Shown here: piece after piece, positions 9,866-22,849 of the stretch
Numbering within the stretch: the first letter of the stretch is position 1
Layout: the number at the start of each line of letters is the position of its first letter
Source: Ectobius pallidus
Lineage: Eukaryota; Arthropoda; Insecta; Blattodea; Ectobiidae
DNA length: 64,000 nucleotides
Reading direction: 5' to 3'
Assembly (NCBI GenBank): GCA_964059195.1
Contig: CAXKWD010000007.1
Coordinates: 24,439,023-24,503,022, forward strand
Position numbers and translations under genes: made by a program
The notes under the pieces: generated by a model
The model's input: the letters and a program-made list of their open reading frames with translations, nothing else
Told to the model about the DNA's origin: nothing
The model's database searches: none

Positions 9866-10250
9866 CGCTGTGACATAGAGGGTGCGTTCGCCCCTCTCAT
9901 CCAGCGGGCCCGGGTTCGATTCCTGGTCGAGATAAGTTATCTAGGTGGGGTTTTTTCTCACCTGTGAGACAAATGTCGGGTAACTATAGGCCCTTGTGGT
10001 CCCCAGATATCATCTGGCCATCATTATCATCTTCATCCCATCCTCCCCTTGTTTGGAGTGTGTGTGTGTGTTAATGGTGTGTCTCGTCCTATGTGTTCGA
10101 GTTGTCTCGGAGGTGGCTCCGGCATTGGGCTGATCACTCATCCGGAGAGGCTCTCCATGCCCTTGTCTGGTCAAAAAAGTATGTATGTGATCCAAAGATA
10201 ATCCCTCTCCCGAAAGGCCGCGGCCCTGTAAGGCCCGGGTGCCTTGGGTC
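9866..10250 (+). mobile_element. tRNA-headed SINE (family 2), plus-strand copy
   Basis: A box-B-like 'cgggttcgattcc' follows a degenerate tRNA head. The body ('gcccttgtggtcccc', 'atcatctggcc', 'gggctgatcactcatccgg') is the reverse complement of 47696-48092, so these are two copies of one family. The 3' end carries a GC-rich hairpin (ggccgcggccctgtaaggcc). Confidence 0.85.
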
Positions 10251-10259
10251 GCTTAAATC

Positions 10260-13200
10260 CTAAAAGGGAGAGGTAAAACTAAAATAAAGAAAGAAGAATA
10301 AAAAGACTAAAATATAGTAATGTAATGCGAGAAACTCTAGGCAATATACAACAATAAAGACTGAGAATGTGAAACATTAAATGCGAATAGAGCTTACATT
10401 TACATAACAGAATATAATGTCCCTATCTTTTAAATTAAACATAATATAAAGCGTTCTGTATCACTTACAAACTACGCAATATTCTTCACATTTCTAAAAT
10501 TATATTAAGGTTTCAAGTTTTGCATTATTAATTTCTTGGTCTTATCCGTATTAGATTTTCTGCTATTTCACATTTCGAATTAGTTTGTTCCAAGTACAGT
10601 ATAAGGTTACTCTTTTGAATTTTTATTACTATTATTGTTACTTATCATTTAACCAGTTATTTGTTATCACAGACTACTACTAGCCTTGGACTACTTCAAC
10701 ATAAGTTTCGGTGTCTGGACATAGCAACTCCCGCAACTGCTCGGCATGTTGCATATTTAGCAGGTCTATCCTATGCTATTTAATCCGGAATAAGTCATTT
10801 CACTCTTACTATTTAGTTATTTACATATTTTTTATTATTGCTCAAAATTTCACATTGCATGGATAAAGAAATAGAAATCAAAGTAATAACTTATTATGCT
10901 TTGTTGTATTAGGTAATTTTTCACTAAACAATTGAATATTATGGTTAAATGACTTAATATGCAGTATTGGAAATGAAAGATAAAATAGAAAATGTCAAAA
11001 ATATTTGCTTGGTTTCTATTGTATTTTTCTTAGTTCTATTTTTAAAATTAAGAGGCCCAGTCAGGCAAACTAAAGCATTATTATAAAGATATGCCTACTA
11101 TTACAGCTCAAAATTCAGAACGACAAGAAAATGAAAAGTAAAAAGATAAGAAAGGAAGAGGAAAGAAAAATTCAATTAATGAGTTGCAACAAATTGTTAT
11201 GCAAACAACAACAACAACAACAAAAAGAAAAGTCAGCGAGGTGGCCGACTCTCATTTCGGAGGTCTCAGGCCAACCAATTTCACATGGGTTTTTCATGGT
11301 TTCTCCAGTCGTAAAGGCAATTGCCGAATTGGATATCTACATAACATGAATCATCCTCACCATTTCATCTTGTATCATATCCTTTTAAATTAATATCAGT
11401 TGAAATTTACTCCATTAAAATACACCGACAATAGGAACAATTGAGCCTACCCTACTGTACAGACACAGATCCCGAACTCTCGAAGCTAAAAGGAGTATAA
11501 ACAAAGCTGAAATTTAAAAAGAAAAGTGAAATATAAATTCAGAAAATTTTAATGAATAGAGAAAGGTAAAAAGAGTAAAATAAGTGAGGGGAAACATGGT
11601 AACGCAGGAAAGCACTGCGTGGGAGGGAGGAGAAGATATTGAAATCTGTGGCACTACTGTACTTCAGAGGAAGCAACATCTCTTCAACTCACAAGTGTCG
11701 TACGACAGCAAAAACACTTCTCTTATAAAATCAATATCGGAAAATCAATTGTTTGTGCTTTTTAGGAAATCCGCTGTTTCTGGGCGGAGAAGCATGAAGA
11801 GGAGAACTGATGAGGAAAAACCGATAAAACGAGAGGAGTAAGACAGAAGCACGCACTCGGGATAAGTCATATCGGGATTCTGGCAAATATGTAGACGTAC
11901 ACGTTACACAGTAAAGATTTCCAGTGAGAACCAAAGCACATTTCGCTCACATCCCAGTTCGTAGATATTCGTGCGTATAAACAATTGGTTTTCCTTGTAA
12001 TTTTGTATATTTTTTTGTTAAATTTATGATTCCATTCAGGTTTATATTAGTAAGAATAATTTATATTCACAAATTAATTTTCTACCTAGAGTAAAACATT
12101 AAAATATACTGTCTTTATTTTCAATGTAATGTATCGTTCACATTCAGTTTCCCTCACTTAAGAGTTGCATAAAGACAGGGAATGGTATAAAAACACGTAG
12201 GCCTAATTACAATTTTTTTTAAATCTGATGAGAGCGACACAACTTCCCCTACCCTTAATATTCCAGTGTGTAATAGACTGACGTATTGCAGTATTGCGTA
12301 TTTAATTGTTTCAGTCTGATGCAAAGATTTATTGTTCACTAGGTAAGACTGACTTTGTATGAATGGTACGTGACTGAGGATTTTTGTGAAAAAAAATGTT
12401 TTAAATAAACGTGTTAGCTCTTGGTATAAGCACTTCACATGCGACATTTTAACAAAATCTATAGAGCCGTTTTCAAGAAAATCGCGACAATAAAAATTTT
12501 CCTCATGTAAAGTGGCATTAAAGAAAAAGTTGTCATTTTTCGTGTCACATCTTCAGAAGGTACCTAACCCAAACATAAAATGTTGTTTTCCTACAATTTT
12601 CCGATCTTGCGCTAGGCTGTTCACAGGTACGTATACAGACACACATACACACGTTTCTGAAAGTAGGATTTTTGGCTTCAAAAAATACATTTATGTTGAA
12701 AACTCAACTTTGAATTTTGAGGTCGAACCCAATACTTCCTCTACCTATAGTACCTATGGTAAGGGGAGAGGAAGTAATAAAGGAGTATTTAAAAATATTA
12801 TTGACCGAGGAAACGAGATCCCATTCTAACCTGACCCTTCGGAGTTTCTTCTGCTTGTCTGTAGGTTCGTTTGTAATGCAATACGTATAATTTATTTTTA
12901 TTTTGTTACTGTGTTTTAATATGACGTCAGGTATTTCGTTTCGTATAATTTTCAGTTTATTTCAACGATTCTAGCTAAAACAATTTCAAGACTACTTCCA
13001 CTCTCAAGTTTAAAATTGTCTACGACTTTGTTCAAGTACTTTTCTGATGTACGCGTAACTCTAAAGAATTACCGGAATTTCGTTTGTTTCTCTCTAAATT
13101 TGTTTCTTGTGCAGTCACGACAAACACGTTGTTTGGTTTTCTTCCAATGTGGCACGAATGTTGTTTCAAGTGATTAAAAGCGACGTATGTGTAAAGAGTT

Positions 13201-14481
13201 CTATTCTTTTTCATTCCGTTTGACGATAGTGGTTGTTTAACTGATGAAGAGCAGATCTTAGATTATCTTTTCATAGAGTTATTAGTACATTAACACATCA
13301 ACAATACAACTGTAAATAAATAAACAATATTCTTGTGCCGTGGTTGAGGAATACGGCCTCTTATTCTATAAACTGAGAAGGGCAAAAGATAGTTATGTGA
13401 GCGTATTAATAAGATATTATTTGGATTCTGTATCCTTCGAGGATGCGATGCGATGTGATAACGACTCTTCCTTTTTACAATCAAGTTGCATGAAAATAAT
13501 GCCATTTCTGCAGAATTTCTCTAAAATGGTTCAGACGATTTTGTTGAAATTTTCTTTATTAATTCCTCATTAGAGCCTATGCGTAATTCATTATATTATA
13601 TAGTATATTATGTATTATAGTATACTATACTTAGAACCAAAATTATTTGGGTAGAAGAAGTTATGTGTTTTACATCAGGATTTTTTATTTTAATAACGAA
13701 AAAATAAACTATCAATAATTTTATGAACTTTAATGTCGGCTTCGGAGCATCAGCATCTACATAATGCCCTTCATACATAAATATAACTAAAATACCAACA
13801 TAAAGAACACAGATAAGAAACTATTCAATTATGCATCACAGACCGGTTCATCGATACAAAACGTAGACATAAAAGGAAAAAAAAAATATTACATCACTTC
13901 AAGTGGCTGCCAGCGCACAAATATAAACGACCGTGTACTAGGTTATGTTGAAAAACGGGACACGTCACACCAGTATAGGATTATGCAGATTGGATTATCA
14001 GACTAGCACGCATGATACTGAAAATTTATGGTAGCTTGTGGTATTATAGAAAGGATATAATATCGGTCCCCCTTTTATGCAATATCCTAGCTCGCCCGCC
14101 TCGTTCTAGTTCCGCATGATTGAGGTTAGAAACAAAACCTTCACCTTACTTACACCAATAACTTCATTTAAATTGTCTTGCGCAAAAGATATGGCATGGA
14201 ATTTATGTAATTTAATTTTGGCTCTGCGCCTATTCTTTGTGTGGTGATCGACTGAGCCAAGCGGATAATTATTGTGGCTGCATATTAAATCATTATGGTT
14301 CGTTCATTTTTCTTACCATTGACTTTCATTCCAGAAGTTCGGTTCAAGGCTACGCTCATTCTCCCAGCAAGTGTCCACTATATATCAGACAGCTAATCGC
14401 ATGTTTCATGCTAAACTAACGTCATATGTCATTCATTTCCTTCGTATTGAGAAGTTGTGGTAATATTTACATCAACGTATA
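10260..14481. other. Gene-free stretch of about 4.2 kb
   Basis: AT-rich sequence with scattered short open frames but no recognisable protein. It contains a (CAA)n run at about 11204-11224 and a CA-rich run near 12635-12652. It may be unique host intergenic DNA, one of the few parts of the window where I see no repeat. Confidence 0.5.
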
Positions 14482-14483
14482 TA

Positions 14484-15196
14484 CAGTGAGTCCCACGCAA
14501 GAGTTGGCCAATGACGCGGGTTTCTGCGTCGCGGCTGGCACAGCTCCAACTCCCGAGCGATCGGGTGAAATATCTACGCAAATAATGCCGCGGTTGGTGT
14601 AATGATTCAGGTTCTCACATTTACAGTTAAAATTACAACGAAAATAACCACGTACCTCATCACAAGAGATGTTGGAAATGTTCTCCTCTTGCATAAGCAC
14701 AACACTGACACCTATTTTAGGGAATTTTCTTTCACGCGCGTAAGTTCAGCTTCCGAGATAGAGTTAATTTCTCTTGTGATATTGTCTTTAAGTTCTTCTT
14801 GTGTATGGGAAATTGACCTATACACTTTATTTTTTAAGTTTCCGCATAAATAATATTTACATACTGTTAGAAGAACTTGATGACAACATCACATAGGCAT
14901 ATCACAAGAGAAAGTAACTCTGTCTCGGAAGCTGAACTTACGGGCGTGAAAGAAAATTTCCTAAAAAGGTGCCAGTATTGTCTGGATGCAAGAGGAGAAC
15001 ATTTCCATCGTCTCTTGTGATGAAGTACATGGTTATTTTCATTGTAATTTTAACTGTGTATGTGATAACCTGAATCATTACAACGACCGCGGCATTATTT
15101 GCGTAGATATTTCACCCGATCGCTCGGGAGTTGGAGCTGTGCCAGCCGCGACGCAGAAACCCGCGTCATTGGCCAACTCTTGCGTGGGACTCACTG
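14484..15196. mobile_element. TA-flanked, nearly complete palindromic MITE
   Basis: 713 bp starting CAGTGAGTCCCACGC and ending with its reverse complement, flanked by TA on both sides (14482-14483, 15197-15198). Arms of about 300 bp (14484-14785 and 14893-15196) are strongly similar inverted copies around a ~110-bp loop. The TA target and CAGT start fit the Tc1/mariner superfamily. No transposase frame is present; open frames in the arms are by-products of base composition. Confidence 0.9.
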
Positions 15197-15198
15197 TA

Positions 15199-17453
15199 CA
15201 TGAGTAAGGAAGCTTAATTTTGAAAGCGAGTATCGTAAAATGGGATGGCTGTAAATATTTTGAAAATGAACTTCCCGATTATGTAAAATATCTTGTAGAT
15301 GGGCCTAATGTGCGATGCTACCTTCTTCTAGACGATTTTTCCGATTGATGTAGTTCAGAATAACTTTAGTTACTTTTCTCTCCCTTTGGCAATTTCTGAA
15401 AAAGATGCATGAGTCTTCCAATAGTGCTATAGAATCTGTAGGCTAAGTACATGATTTTTAAACTTATTTTAAAATTATTTTATTTAACTGTATTAGTTTT
15501 ATATATTAAATTATTGTTTATATTTGTAATTTTCTCTGTTCTCTCTTATTAATAAATTAATTTCCGCCCTAAATATGACCGTTGCCGGGGGAAGGGGTTT
15601 AAAGAAAGTACATAATTAAGTAAGACTTTTGTAATATTTGTTAATTTTGTTTGATTATTTTTATATTAAATAAATTTGAAACAAAAAATATTAGATCTTC
15701 TTAATGTTAAGCAATGTGCGGACCTCATAATAATAATTATGTTTTCTCCATTGAGGCAGTATCAAAGCAATAATTTATTTTATTTACTTATATTTCCCTC
15801 TGGTGTAGTTAAGGCCTTAAAGCTTTCTCTTCCACTACCCAGAGGTGATACAGTCAAACGTTATCAAATAATCTAATTAAGAATAAAAAAGGAGACACAT
15901 GATTACATTATACAAATGTAAATTATGTAAGTGAAAATTATAACTAAAACTATATTAAACTATAATAATGAAAATCCAACATTTTAAGCAGAAGGAATGA
16001 AAGAGAAAAAGTGATAGGTAGAAAGAGAAAAAAGCAAAATAAAAATAAATGAAACTATACAAAAAATATAAATAACTATTTAACATGAAAGTAGTATATA
16101 AGGGAAATGTTAATGGTTGGTGGTCAAGTGGTCACTGAGTGTAGCCTACGGCAGGCTTTTATATCCTCAGGTAAGGAATTCAACAGACGAGCTGTCCCGA
16201 CAGTGAAGGATGAAGAATAAAATATAGTATTGTGAGGGGGAATAGATAGGATAGTGTTCTGATACGATCTTATTCCGAGGTCGTGATATTCTTATAGGTA
16301 GTGAAAAATAATGTTCTGTAGAAAAGATAGTTTCCAGGGGTGTTGGCCGTTTCTCAGGTTTGCAGGATCTGACACACCTGGCAAGCATCTTCAGAGACTG
16401 CGGCTGACTTGGAGTAGTTTGTCAACTGCTGTCACATCAGGGTCTGCAAACTGATACCTCGAAAGCTACCTAATATGTTTCAAACAACCGTATAATTATA
16501 ATAATACTTTCGCATTCGAACAAATCTACAGTTTGTTGAAAACATGCTATTTTTTAGAAGATATAACCATCTGGATCAATTTCTATTAAAACTGATACCT
16601 TGAAAAAAATATGTTCCTTCATCAAATTGATCATTAATCTACTCCTGCCTCTTTTTTTCTTCTGCAATAGACATCAGACAGGACGTATCTAATTCTCAGA
16701 AGCAACAATTATCACAAAATATTAACGTCTGGAACTCCATGTTATAAGAATTATTAATAACAGTATAGAATTATTAATAATATTATCCTTTGAGGAATGT
16801 AAGGAATATATAATAAACTTAATTCTGTTAAAAAGGCTATCTTTAATGTGAACTCTCAGTTCGTAGGCCTATTATATAGACAAGGCTGCCTATTTTAGTA
16901 TAAACTTCAGCTTCTTCTCTTGAGTTTATTCATTTTCAATTATGTTATCATGACTACCCAAAGTCATTAATGAAATCCGGGGAAAAAGTAATTTCCAGGA
17001 AATTTAAAACAGTCACATATCTCATTCGGCAGAAAAATAATATTCCTCTATATCGGGAATTGAACCAAGGAAATGAGACTAACGAGCACGTTCTGACAGT
17101 GATGGGCAACATATTAACTAAACTGCAACACAAATTAATATGAAAGTTTAATGACAGGACAACATTAGAGATCTTTACGCTGACAGCCACTAGGATATGC
17201 TAATGAAGCCGCTGTTACATGTCGCCTGTCATTGCCAATGTTGTCATTTATTTCAAAATGTTATATACTGAATAATTGGACGTCTCGCTGCTGCGGATAT
17301 AATAGTTATTTATTACAGCTAGTTGGATACAAACATGCAGTTTTTTTTTTTTTATAATAGGCTATCTAAACTTGTGGGGGAAAGAGGAGTAGCATATCTA
17401 GTGTACAACGCTTGTTTTTACAGGTCATACCTATGTATATAAATAAATAAATA
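15199..17453. other. Gene-free stretch with one retroelement tail
   Basis: AT-rich. The part 15765-15860 resembles the retroelement tail at 5780-5840 (both have 'gttaag...' then 'ctttctcttccact' or similar). From 15880 to about 16440 the sequence could be the body of that element on the minus strand, but I recognise no protein. The rest shows nothing. Confidence 0.4.
15765..15860 (-). repeat. Retroelement 3' tail related to 5745-5929
   Basis: Shares the ordered landmarks of the inserted tail in the first mariner: a T-rich start, 'gttaag', and 'tcttccact..cccag'. It is probably the 3' UTR of the same non-LTR family on the minus strand. Confidence 0.45.
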
Positions 17454-17455
17454 TA

Positions 17456-18118
17456 CGAGGGTCATTTCAGAAGTCATGGCAACTAATATTTTATCAGTCA
17501 ATAAAGCTGCAGAAAACAAAAATCAGGATATACTATTGAAGTCGTTGGAATATTCTTCGCAATGCTGGTACTAAATTGGGATCAGGATGCAAGGCGCTAT
17601 GGCTAAGGGACATCGAAAGATGCGTAAATAGAGATCATTGTTTTATTCATATTACGTAAGCACAAAACAGTACGCGTAATACTCGTACTCTTACGAGCTA
17701 ACAACCTTCAAAATAAATCCCCCAACGCGTCCACACATCTTTGCCAACGATGAGGAAGGCGCTGAATACCATCAGCTGTGTGTGATGCGTGTATGCGCGC
17801 CACCTCTCGTCGATGCGCTGTTAGGATGTCCTCCCTGTTTGCAAACCGCTTCCCACGCAGCGGCGTCTTCATTTTTGGAATGAGATCAAAGTCGCACGGA
17901 CTCGCTCGCTGTTCAACTTTAGTGACATCCAAACACAGTCTCTAGAATACTGACGTTTGCATGTGTTGTCTACTGGACACCAATGCACTCAGACGTCATC
18001 TGGTGGTCGCATCCCGTACTGTGTACACCATGGTTTCAAATGCATATAGTGCAATAACCGCATATGCGGTTATTCGGAATTTATAAAATAGTTGCCATGA
18101 CTTCTGAAATGACCCTCG
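17456..18118 (-). mobile_element. Internally deleted mariner
   Basis: Inverted ends CGAGGGTCATTTCAGAAGTC at both sides with A/T-rich TA flanks; the similarity extends through 'atggcaacta'. It is 663 bp against about 1.3 kb for a complete mariner, and it retains only a transposase C-terminus (17708-17932). Non-autonomous. Confidence 0.85.
17708..17932 (-). pseudogene. Mariner transposase C-terminal fragment
   Basis: About 74 residues. It contains SPCDFDLIPKMK (the SD-F box at the third catalytic Asp region, here Cys-Asp in place of Ser-Asp), PLRGKRFANREDI, and the typical tail DGIQRLPHRWQRCVDALGD. The order matches the end of mariner transposases. The N-terminal DNA-binding region and first two catalytic residues are missing. 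The family clearly differs from the mariner at 5.3 kb. Confidence 0.85.
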
Positions 18119-18210
18119 AATATATGTGTGGTATATACCTGTATATATAACCCAGCATAAATTTACCTCAAAGCTTATACCAAACGCTCCATGCTATCGC
18201 GCGGCTCTTA

Positions 18211-19313
18211 GGGTACGCGCAAGACGGAACCGGGATGGTCGCATGCCGCAGGCCGCATGAAGAATGATGTCATGTATTCTTACGAGAGTGAACAAGACGC
18301 CGCTTGGATGGTCTCTTGCCAGCTATCTGGTCAGGCCGCAGTTTGCTGGTAGAATGCTAGCCCTCTTTTTTCATGCGACCGGCCGCTAGCGTATAGTCTA
18401 GATTCAGGCGTTCCACTTGTGCATTTTGCAATCGCTCCACAAACAAAGGACTGTTTATAAGATACATCCTCTGTAATCAGCTCAGACTACCAAAATAAAT
18501 ATTGTTACTACTCAATTAAGGGGTTTTAGAGATCAGTCATGGCTACAGTTACTGACTTGTATGGTTTATATTCAGTATTTTTGTATAATTTATAGTAACC
18601 TAATAATTTTATATTATGTTAATTTTCGTGTTGCGGGGTTAAGTGTGCTCGTTTCAACGTTTTCTTGTGCTCTGAAGATTGAATACAATGGTCGCACCAA
18701 CTCAAGAAAACAATAATAATAATGATAATAATAATAATAATAATGATAATAATAATAATAATGTTTCTATCCATACATTGGTTCTCCATCTCAAACCGTT
18801 GAAAAAATATATATATCTAATCTATTTTTCTTGCCGAAAAAAGTTTTTACGCCACTTTTTTGGCGAACTTTGTATCCTAGCACCTAAAGTATTAGGTTTA
18901 CAACGAATACTTTTAGACGAAAAGCTGTAGAGCATTAAATTTACTATAAAATACACATTCAATTTAGTAGCTCTGGGAAACAGTGAAATACTCTTGTGAC
19001 ATATTTTACATGTAACTAATTTTGATGAAGCTTCCTGTAATGAGTTTGAATTCATAAACTCATTGCCATTGTCTTCTGAGTCTTCAAAACCTTATGAATG
19101 AGAAGATAATAACAAAGAAATAAAAACAAAAAAGGAGATAATTCAAAAATTTAATCCATAACATGTCACTGCTACACACTGAATATACAGATGGGCGACC
19201 TGCCGGTGAGCGACCAGGCTGCGTCTTGCGCGCACACACTTCATGCTCGGCGCCTGGCTCAACAGCGTAGCGACCAGGAAGGGGACCATCCAGGCTGCGT
19301 CTTGTTCGTATCC
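18211..19313 (+). mobile_element. PIF/Harbinger-like non-autonomous DNA element, copy 1 of a tandem pair
   Basis: 1103 bp between TTA triplets (18208-18210 and 19314-19316). The 5' end GGGTACGCGCAAGACG pairs with an inverted 3' end GGATACGAACAAGACG, and weaker inversion extends further. A 3-bp TTA target and G-rich TIR starts suit PIF/Harbinger, but no transposase is present. Inside are (AAT/GAT)n runs giving an Asn-rich pseudo-frame, which I do not regard as a gene. The terminal ~100 bp on each side are GC-rich with several CAAGACG/GCGACC motifs. Confidence 0.75.
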
Positions 19314-19316
19314 TTA

Positions 19317-20423
19317 GGGTACGCGCAAGACGGAACCGGGATGGTCGCATGCCGCAGGCCGCATGAAGAATGATGTCATGTCTTCTTACGAGAGTGAACA
19401 AGACGCCGCTTGGATGGTCTCTTGCCAGCTATCTGGTCAGGCCGCAGTTTGCTGGTAGAATGCTAGCCCTCTTTTTTCATGCGACCGGCCGCTAGCGTAT
19501 AGTCTAGATTCAGGCGTTCCACTTGTGCATTTTGCAATCGCTCCACAAACAAAGGACTGTTTATAATATACATCCTCTGTAATCAGCTCAGACTACCAAA
19601 ATAAATATTGTTACTACTCAATGAAGGGGTTTTAGAAATCAGTCATGGCTACAGTTACTGACTTGTATGGTTTATATTCAGTATTTTTGTATAATTTATA
19701 GTAACCTAATAATTTTATATTATGTTAATTTTCGTGTTGCGGGGTTAAGTATGTTCGTTTCAACGTCTTCTTGTGCTCTGAAGATTGTATACAATGGTCG
19801 CACAAACTCAAGAAAACAATAATAATAATGATAATAATAATAATAATAATAATGATAATAATAATAATAATGTTTCTATCCATACATTGGTTCTCCATCT
19901 CAAACCGTTGAAAAAATATATATATCTAATCTATTTTTCTTGCCGAAAAAAGTTTTTACGCCACTTTTTTGGCGAACTTTGTATCCTAGCACCTAAAGTA
20001 TTAGGTTTACAACGAATACTTTTAGACGAAAAGCTGTAGAGCATTAAATTTACTATAAAATACACATTCAATTTAGTAGCTCTGGGAAACAGTGAAATAC
20101 TCTTGTGACATATTTTACATGTAACTAATTTTGATGAAGCTTCCTGTAATGAGTTTGAATTCATAAACTCATTGCCATTGTCTTCTGAGTCTTCAAAACC
20201 TTATGAATGAGAAGATAATAACAAAGAAGTAAAAACAAAAAAGGAGATAATTCAAAAATTTAATCCATAACATGTCACTGGCTACACACTGAATATACAG
20301 ATGGGCGACCTGCCGGTGAGCGACCAGGCTGCGTCTTGCGCGCACACACTTCATGCTCGGCGCCTGGCTCAACAGCGTAGCGACCAGGAAGGGGACCAAC
20401 CAGGCTGCGTCTTGTTCGAACCC
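19317..20423 (+). mobile_element. PIF/Harbinger-like element, copy 2 of a tandem pair
   Basis: 1107 bp, near-identical to copy 1 (differences are mainly microsatellite length and point changes). It shares the middle TTA (19314-19316) with copy 1 and is followed by TTA at 20424-20426. The 3' terminus reads GGGTTCGAACAAGACG when inverted. Such a head-to-tail array with a single shared target triplet suggests unequal exchange or insertion at the element's own end. Confidence 0.75.
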
Positions 20424-20426
20424 TTA

Positions 20427-21175
20427 GAGTATACTAGCGGGTAAGGTAGCTGTATGGGCAAGGTAGCTGTATACAGGGTGTGGAAGATCAAAACTCGTGA
20501 TGGAAGAAGTCGGGTTTTCGAGTTTTTTCTCTGGATACTCCTGCTGCCCGGGATTCTCTGTCGATAAGTTTCATCTTCCTCTGCTCCCATTTCTTTGTAC
20601 ATATCATTCTTCATTCTCATTTCATTTTTCTTTTCAATATTGTCTAGCTTATATTCACAAGTGAATCTTCATGTAACGGGAAAACATGCACGCGAGTCCC
20701 ACATCCACCTCCCTCACTAAGGTCCTGAACCATTGGAGTGGCTAACTCTGCTTGGATGGGATTCTATTATTATATTTATGTATTTATTCACTGCAAGTTT
20801 CCTAAGACTACAGTACTACTACTAAGACTATAATATTGACACATGAACGAGTAACATTTCATAAGGAAGAACCAATAAGAAGTTAGCATAATTAAGCTAA
20901 GTAATTCTAAGTGCACATAGATAGTATAGTACTAATATGATCCTCAATAGTTCTTATTGTCCTCATTTATACCTAAACCTTAAGTTATTCTTAAATTTCT
21001 TGGGTTTCCCTAAAAAGCTGCTACAGGCAATTCATTCAATTCTTCATTAGTTCTATTTACAAATGAAAACAGTATCGCTAATGCAGTGATTATTTACTAT
21101 ACTACGTCATCCATTGTCCGCGTTAAATTGAAAACAGAATTGGCAAGCTGAAAGTTTGGTAATACGTCAGTTCAC
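20427..21175. other. No gene seen
   Basis: Mixed sequence. Around 20510-20560 'gttttttctctggatactcc' resembles a block in the SINE at 39.77 kb, possibly a SINE relic. No other support. Confidence 0.35.
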
Positions 21176-21770
21176 GACATTTTCTCACTTCACATTTTGA
21201 TGTAAAATAAGACATCGTATTTCGGGGACAGCTTAATCCAGCTGTCTCAGCCTGAGTGTGTGTCAATGAGTAAGTTATGCCATATCTGAAGTCGGTAAAA
21301 AATTCTATCCACTGATACGTAATTCATAGGTGTAGGCCTTTGTATTTTTAGTTGGGAAATGTGGAAGTTTATCATAGGCCCTAAGCATGTAAAAGGAGAC
21401 AAAATAGGATGGAACATTTTTAGACCTGTGCGCGTAGTAGGCTATATTATGTCCCAGGTTTTGGGAAGGAAAGTATGAAAGTGGTAATGAATTTATTTTT
21501 GATTTCAGCCCCGAAACGGTTGTATGGTAACATGAAAGTGAGAAATAAAATATTCCATAAAGACAATACAATTTTATGTTACCGGATATTCTGTTTCTTC
21601 TTATTTGAACCCTTACCAGGCATGGTGAGTAGAAACAACAGGGTGCAAAATTCTGCATCCTTTGTGAGCCATAAAATGCTATATCAAGCGTTTTCTGAGG
21701 GAATAGTTTGAATGTGATAAGTCGTTCTTCCTCATTTCAAATTCTACATACCTATTTAAGGACCTAGAGT
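21176..21770 (+). repeat. Dispersed repeat X, copy 1
   Basis: Co-linear with 32070-32560 on the same strand: 'tctcacttcacattttgatg', 'gtctcagcctgagtgtg', 'aaaaggagacaaaataggat'. Short minus-strand frames in both copies share peptides (VPSYFVSFYML), but the surrounding frames diverge with indels. I treat it as a non-coding repeat rather than a gene. Confidence 0.7.
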
Positions 21771-21775
21771 TTGAA

Positions 21776-21961
21776 AATCTAGGGGAGAGATAAAGGGCAT
21801 CCCCTACAAGTGGGAAGTGATTTGGCGATTAACTACGTAATATCAAATACTATAGAGACGTAATATACAAGAAAAGTAACAGGTAACGGTTATAAATAAC
21901 CGTTTTGTAACTGTAACAGTAACGTAACTGTTCCAAAAAAAGTAACAGATTCCCATCTATA
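21776..21961 (+). mobile_element. hAT-like element end, displaced fragment
   Basis: Directly matches the right terminus of the element at 26273-30313 (30148-30313): 'gggcat.cccctacaagtgg', GTAAC-rich subterminal sequence, ending TCCCATCTATA. The next 8 bp are ATTGTAAG, the exact reverse complement of the CTTACAAT spacer at 26265-26272. Confidence 0.75.
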
Positions 21962-22297
21962 ATTGTAAGATATTAACATATCGCTTTTGGCGATAGTGTT
22001 GAGCCAGCGTAATTTGTAAGTTATATCGATTAATTCCAGTGGCGACGATTAGAGATATTATGTACTGCAAATAATTTGTCGTTTAAGATTTTGCAGAATG
22101 GTACAATTATCTAAACATAGTGTAATATTTTTCACCATATAACATTCTACACAAATCAAATATTTAAATAATCCGGTAGCTATATAAGTTAACAGAAAAA
22201 TTGCAATTGATAAAAAAAGTTGTACTTCCCTGAAAGACACGATAACTGAGTCCATCATCCATAACCTGTGATTTAAATGCCAAGTGTTAATATTAAT

Positions 22298-22337
<40 letters not shown>

Positions 22338-22849
22338 TACCCCTTCTCTGCTGTAAGTCATGAGCAGTACACATTTCTCACTTCATATTTTACTATAGAA
22401 TAAGATGTCATTAATGTCAGTTTTGCAAGAAGTGAGCTTTCAGTTGTTTCAACCTGATGCGATTTTATTATTTCTTACTTTTGACGGCTGGTAACCATAA
22501 GTACCCTCTACTAAGGTAAAACACCAGAGAGGAATGATGGAGTTAGTTCTTTATAATAGGGTAGCTACTGTCTGTCCTCGAAAACATTTGAGTTTTAGCA
22601 TTTAAAAGAAAAAAATTGCAAAATCCTTTCTTAGTGTGCACTTATATTATGAAACGAAGGTACTGTCAAAGTTCCAAGTCTCTACCTATTAGAGTTTAGG
22701 CTCTACGCCAATTCTTTGTCAGTCAGTCGTTAAGTTAGTCAGTCAGAACAAGGCCTCTTATATATATATATATATATATATACTAGCGTAAAGGGCCCGG
22801 CGTCGCTCGGGTTTTTTATATTGCCATTCGAAATTAAACCCCACAACGG
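21962..22849. other. Non-coding spacer with simple repeats
   Basis: It holds (AAT)n at about 22300-22337 and (TA)n at 22760-22782. A stretch at 22590-22790 matches 31660-31830 on the same strand ('aatcctttcttagtgt', 'gaaacgaaggtactgtcaaa', 'gtcagtcag'). Near 22785-22815 there is a GC-rich hairpin-like motif 'gggcccggcgtcgctcggg'. No gene. Confidence 0.5.

Noticed and set aside
13032..13214. C2H2 zinc-finger fragment on the minus strand
   Set aside because: Only a loose H-x4-H/C pattern; spacing and linker do not fit a C2H2 finger.
18679..18930. Asn-rich open frame (also at 19785-20039) as a small gene
   Set aside because: It is produced by (AAT)/(GAT) microsatellites inside the tandem DNA elements; there is no conserved domain, and the surrounding sequence is repeat.
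21305..21658. 117-residue minus-strand frame sharing peptides with 32173-32442 as a gene family
   Set aside because: The two copies are parts of a dispersed repeat and differ by frame-breaking indels; no known domain is present.
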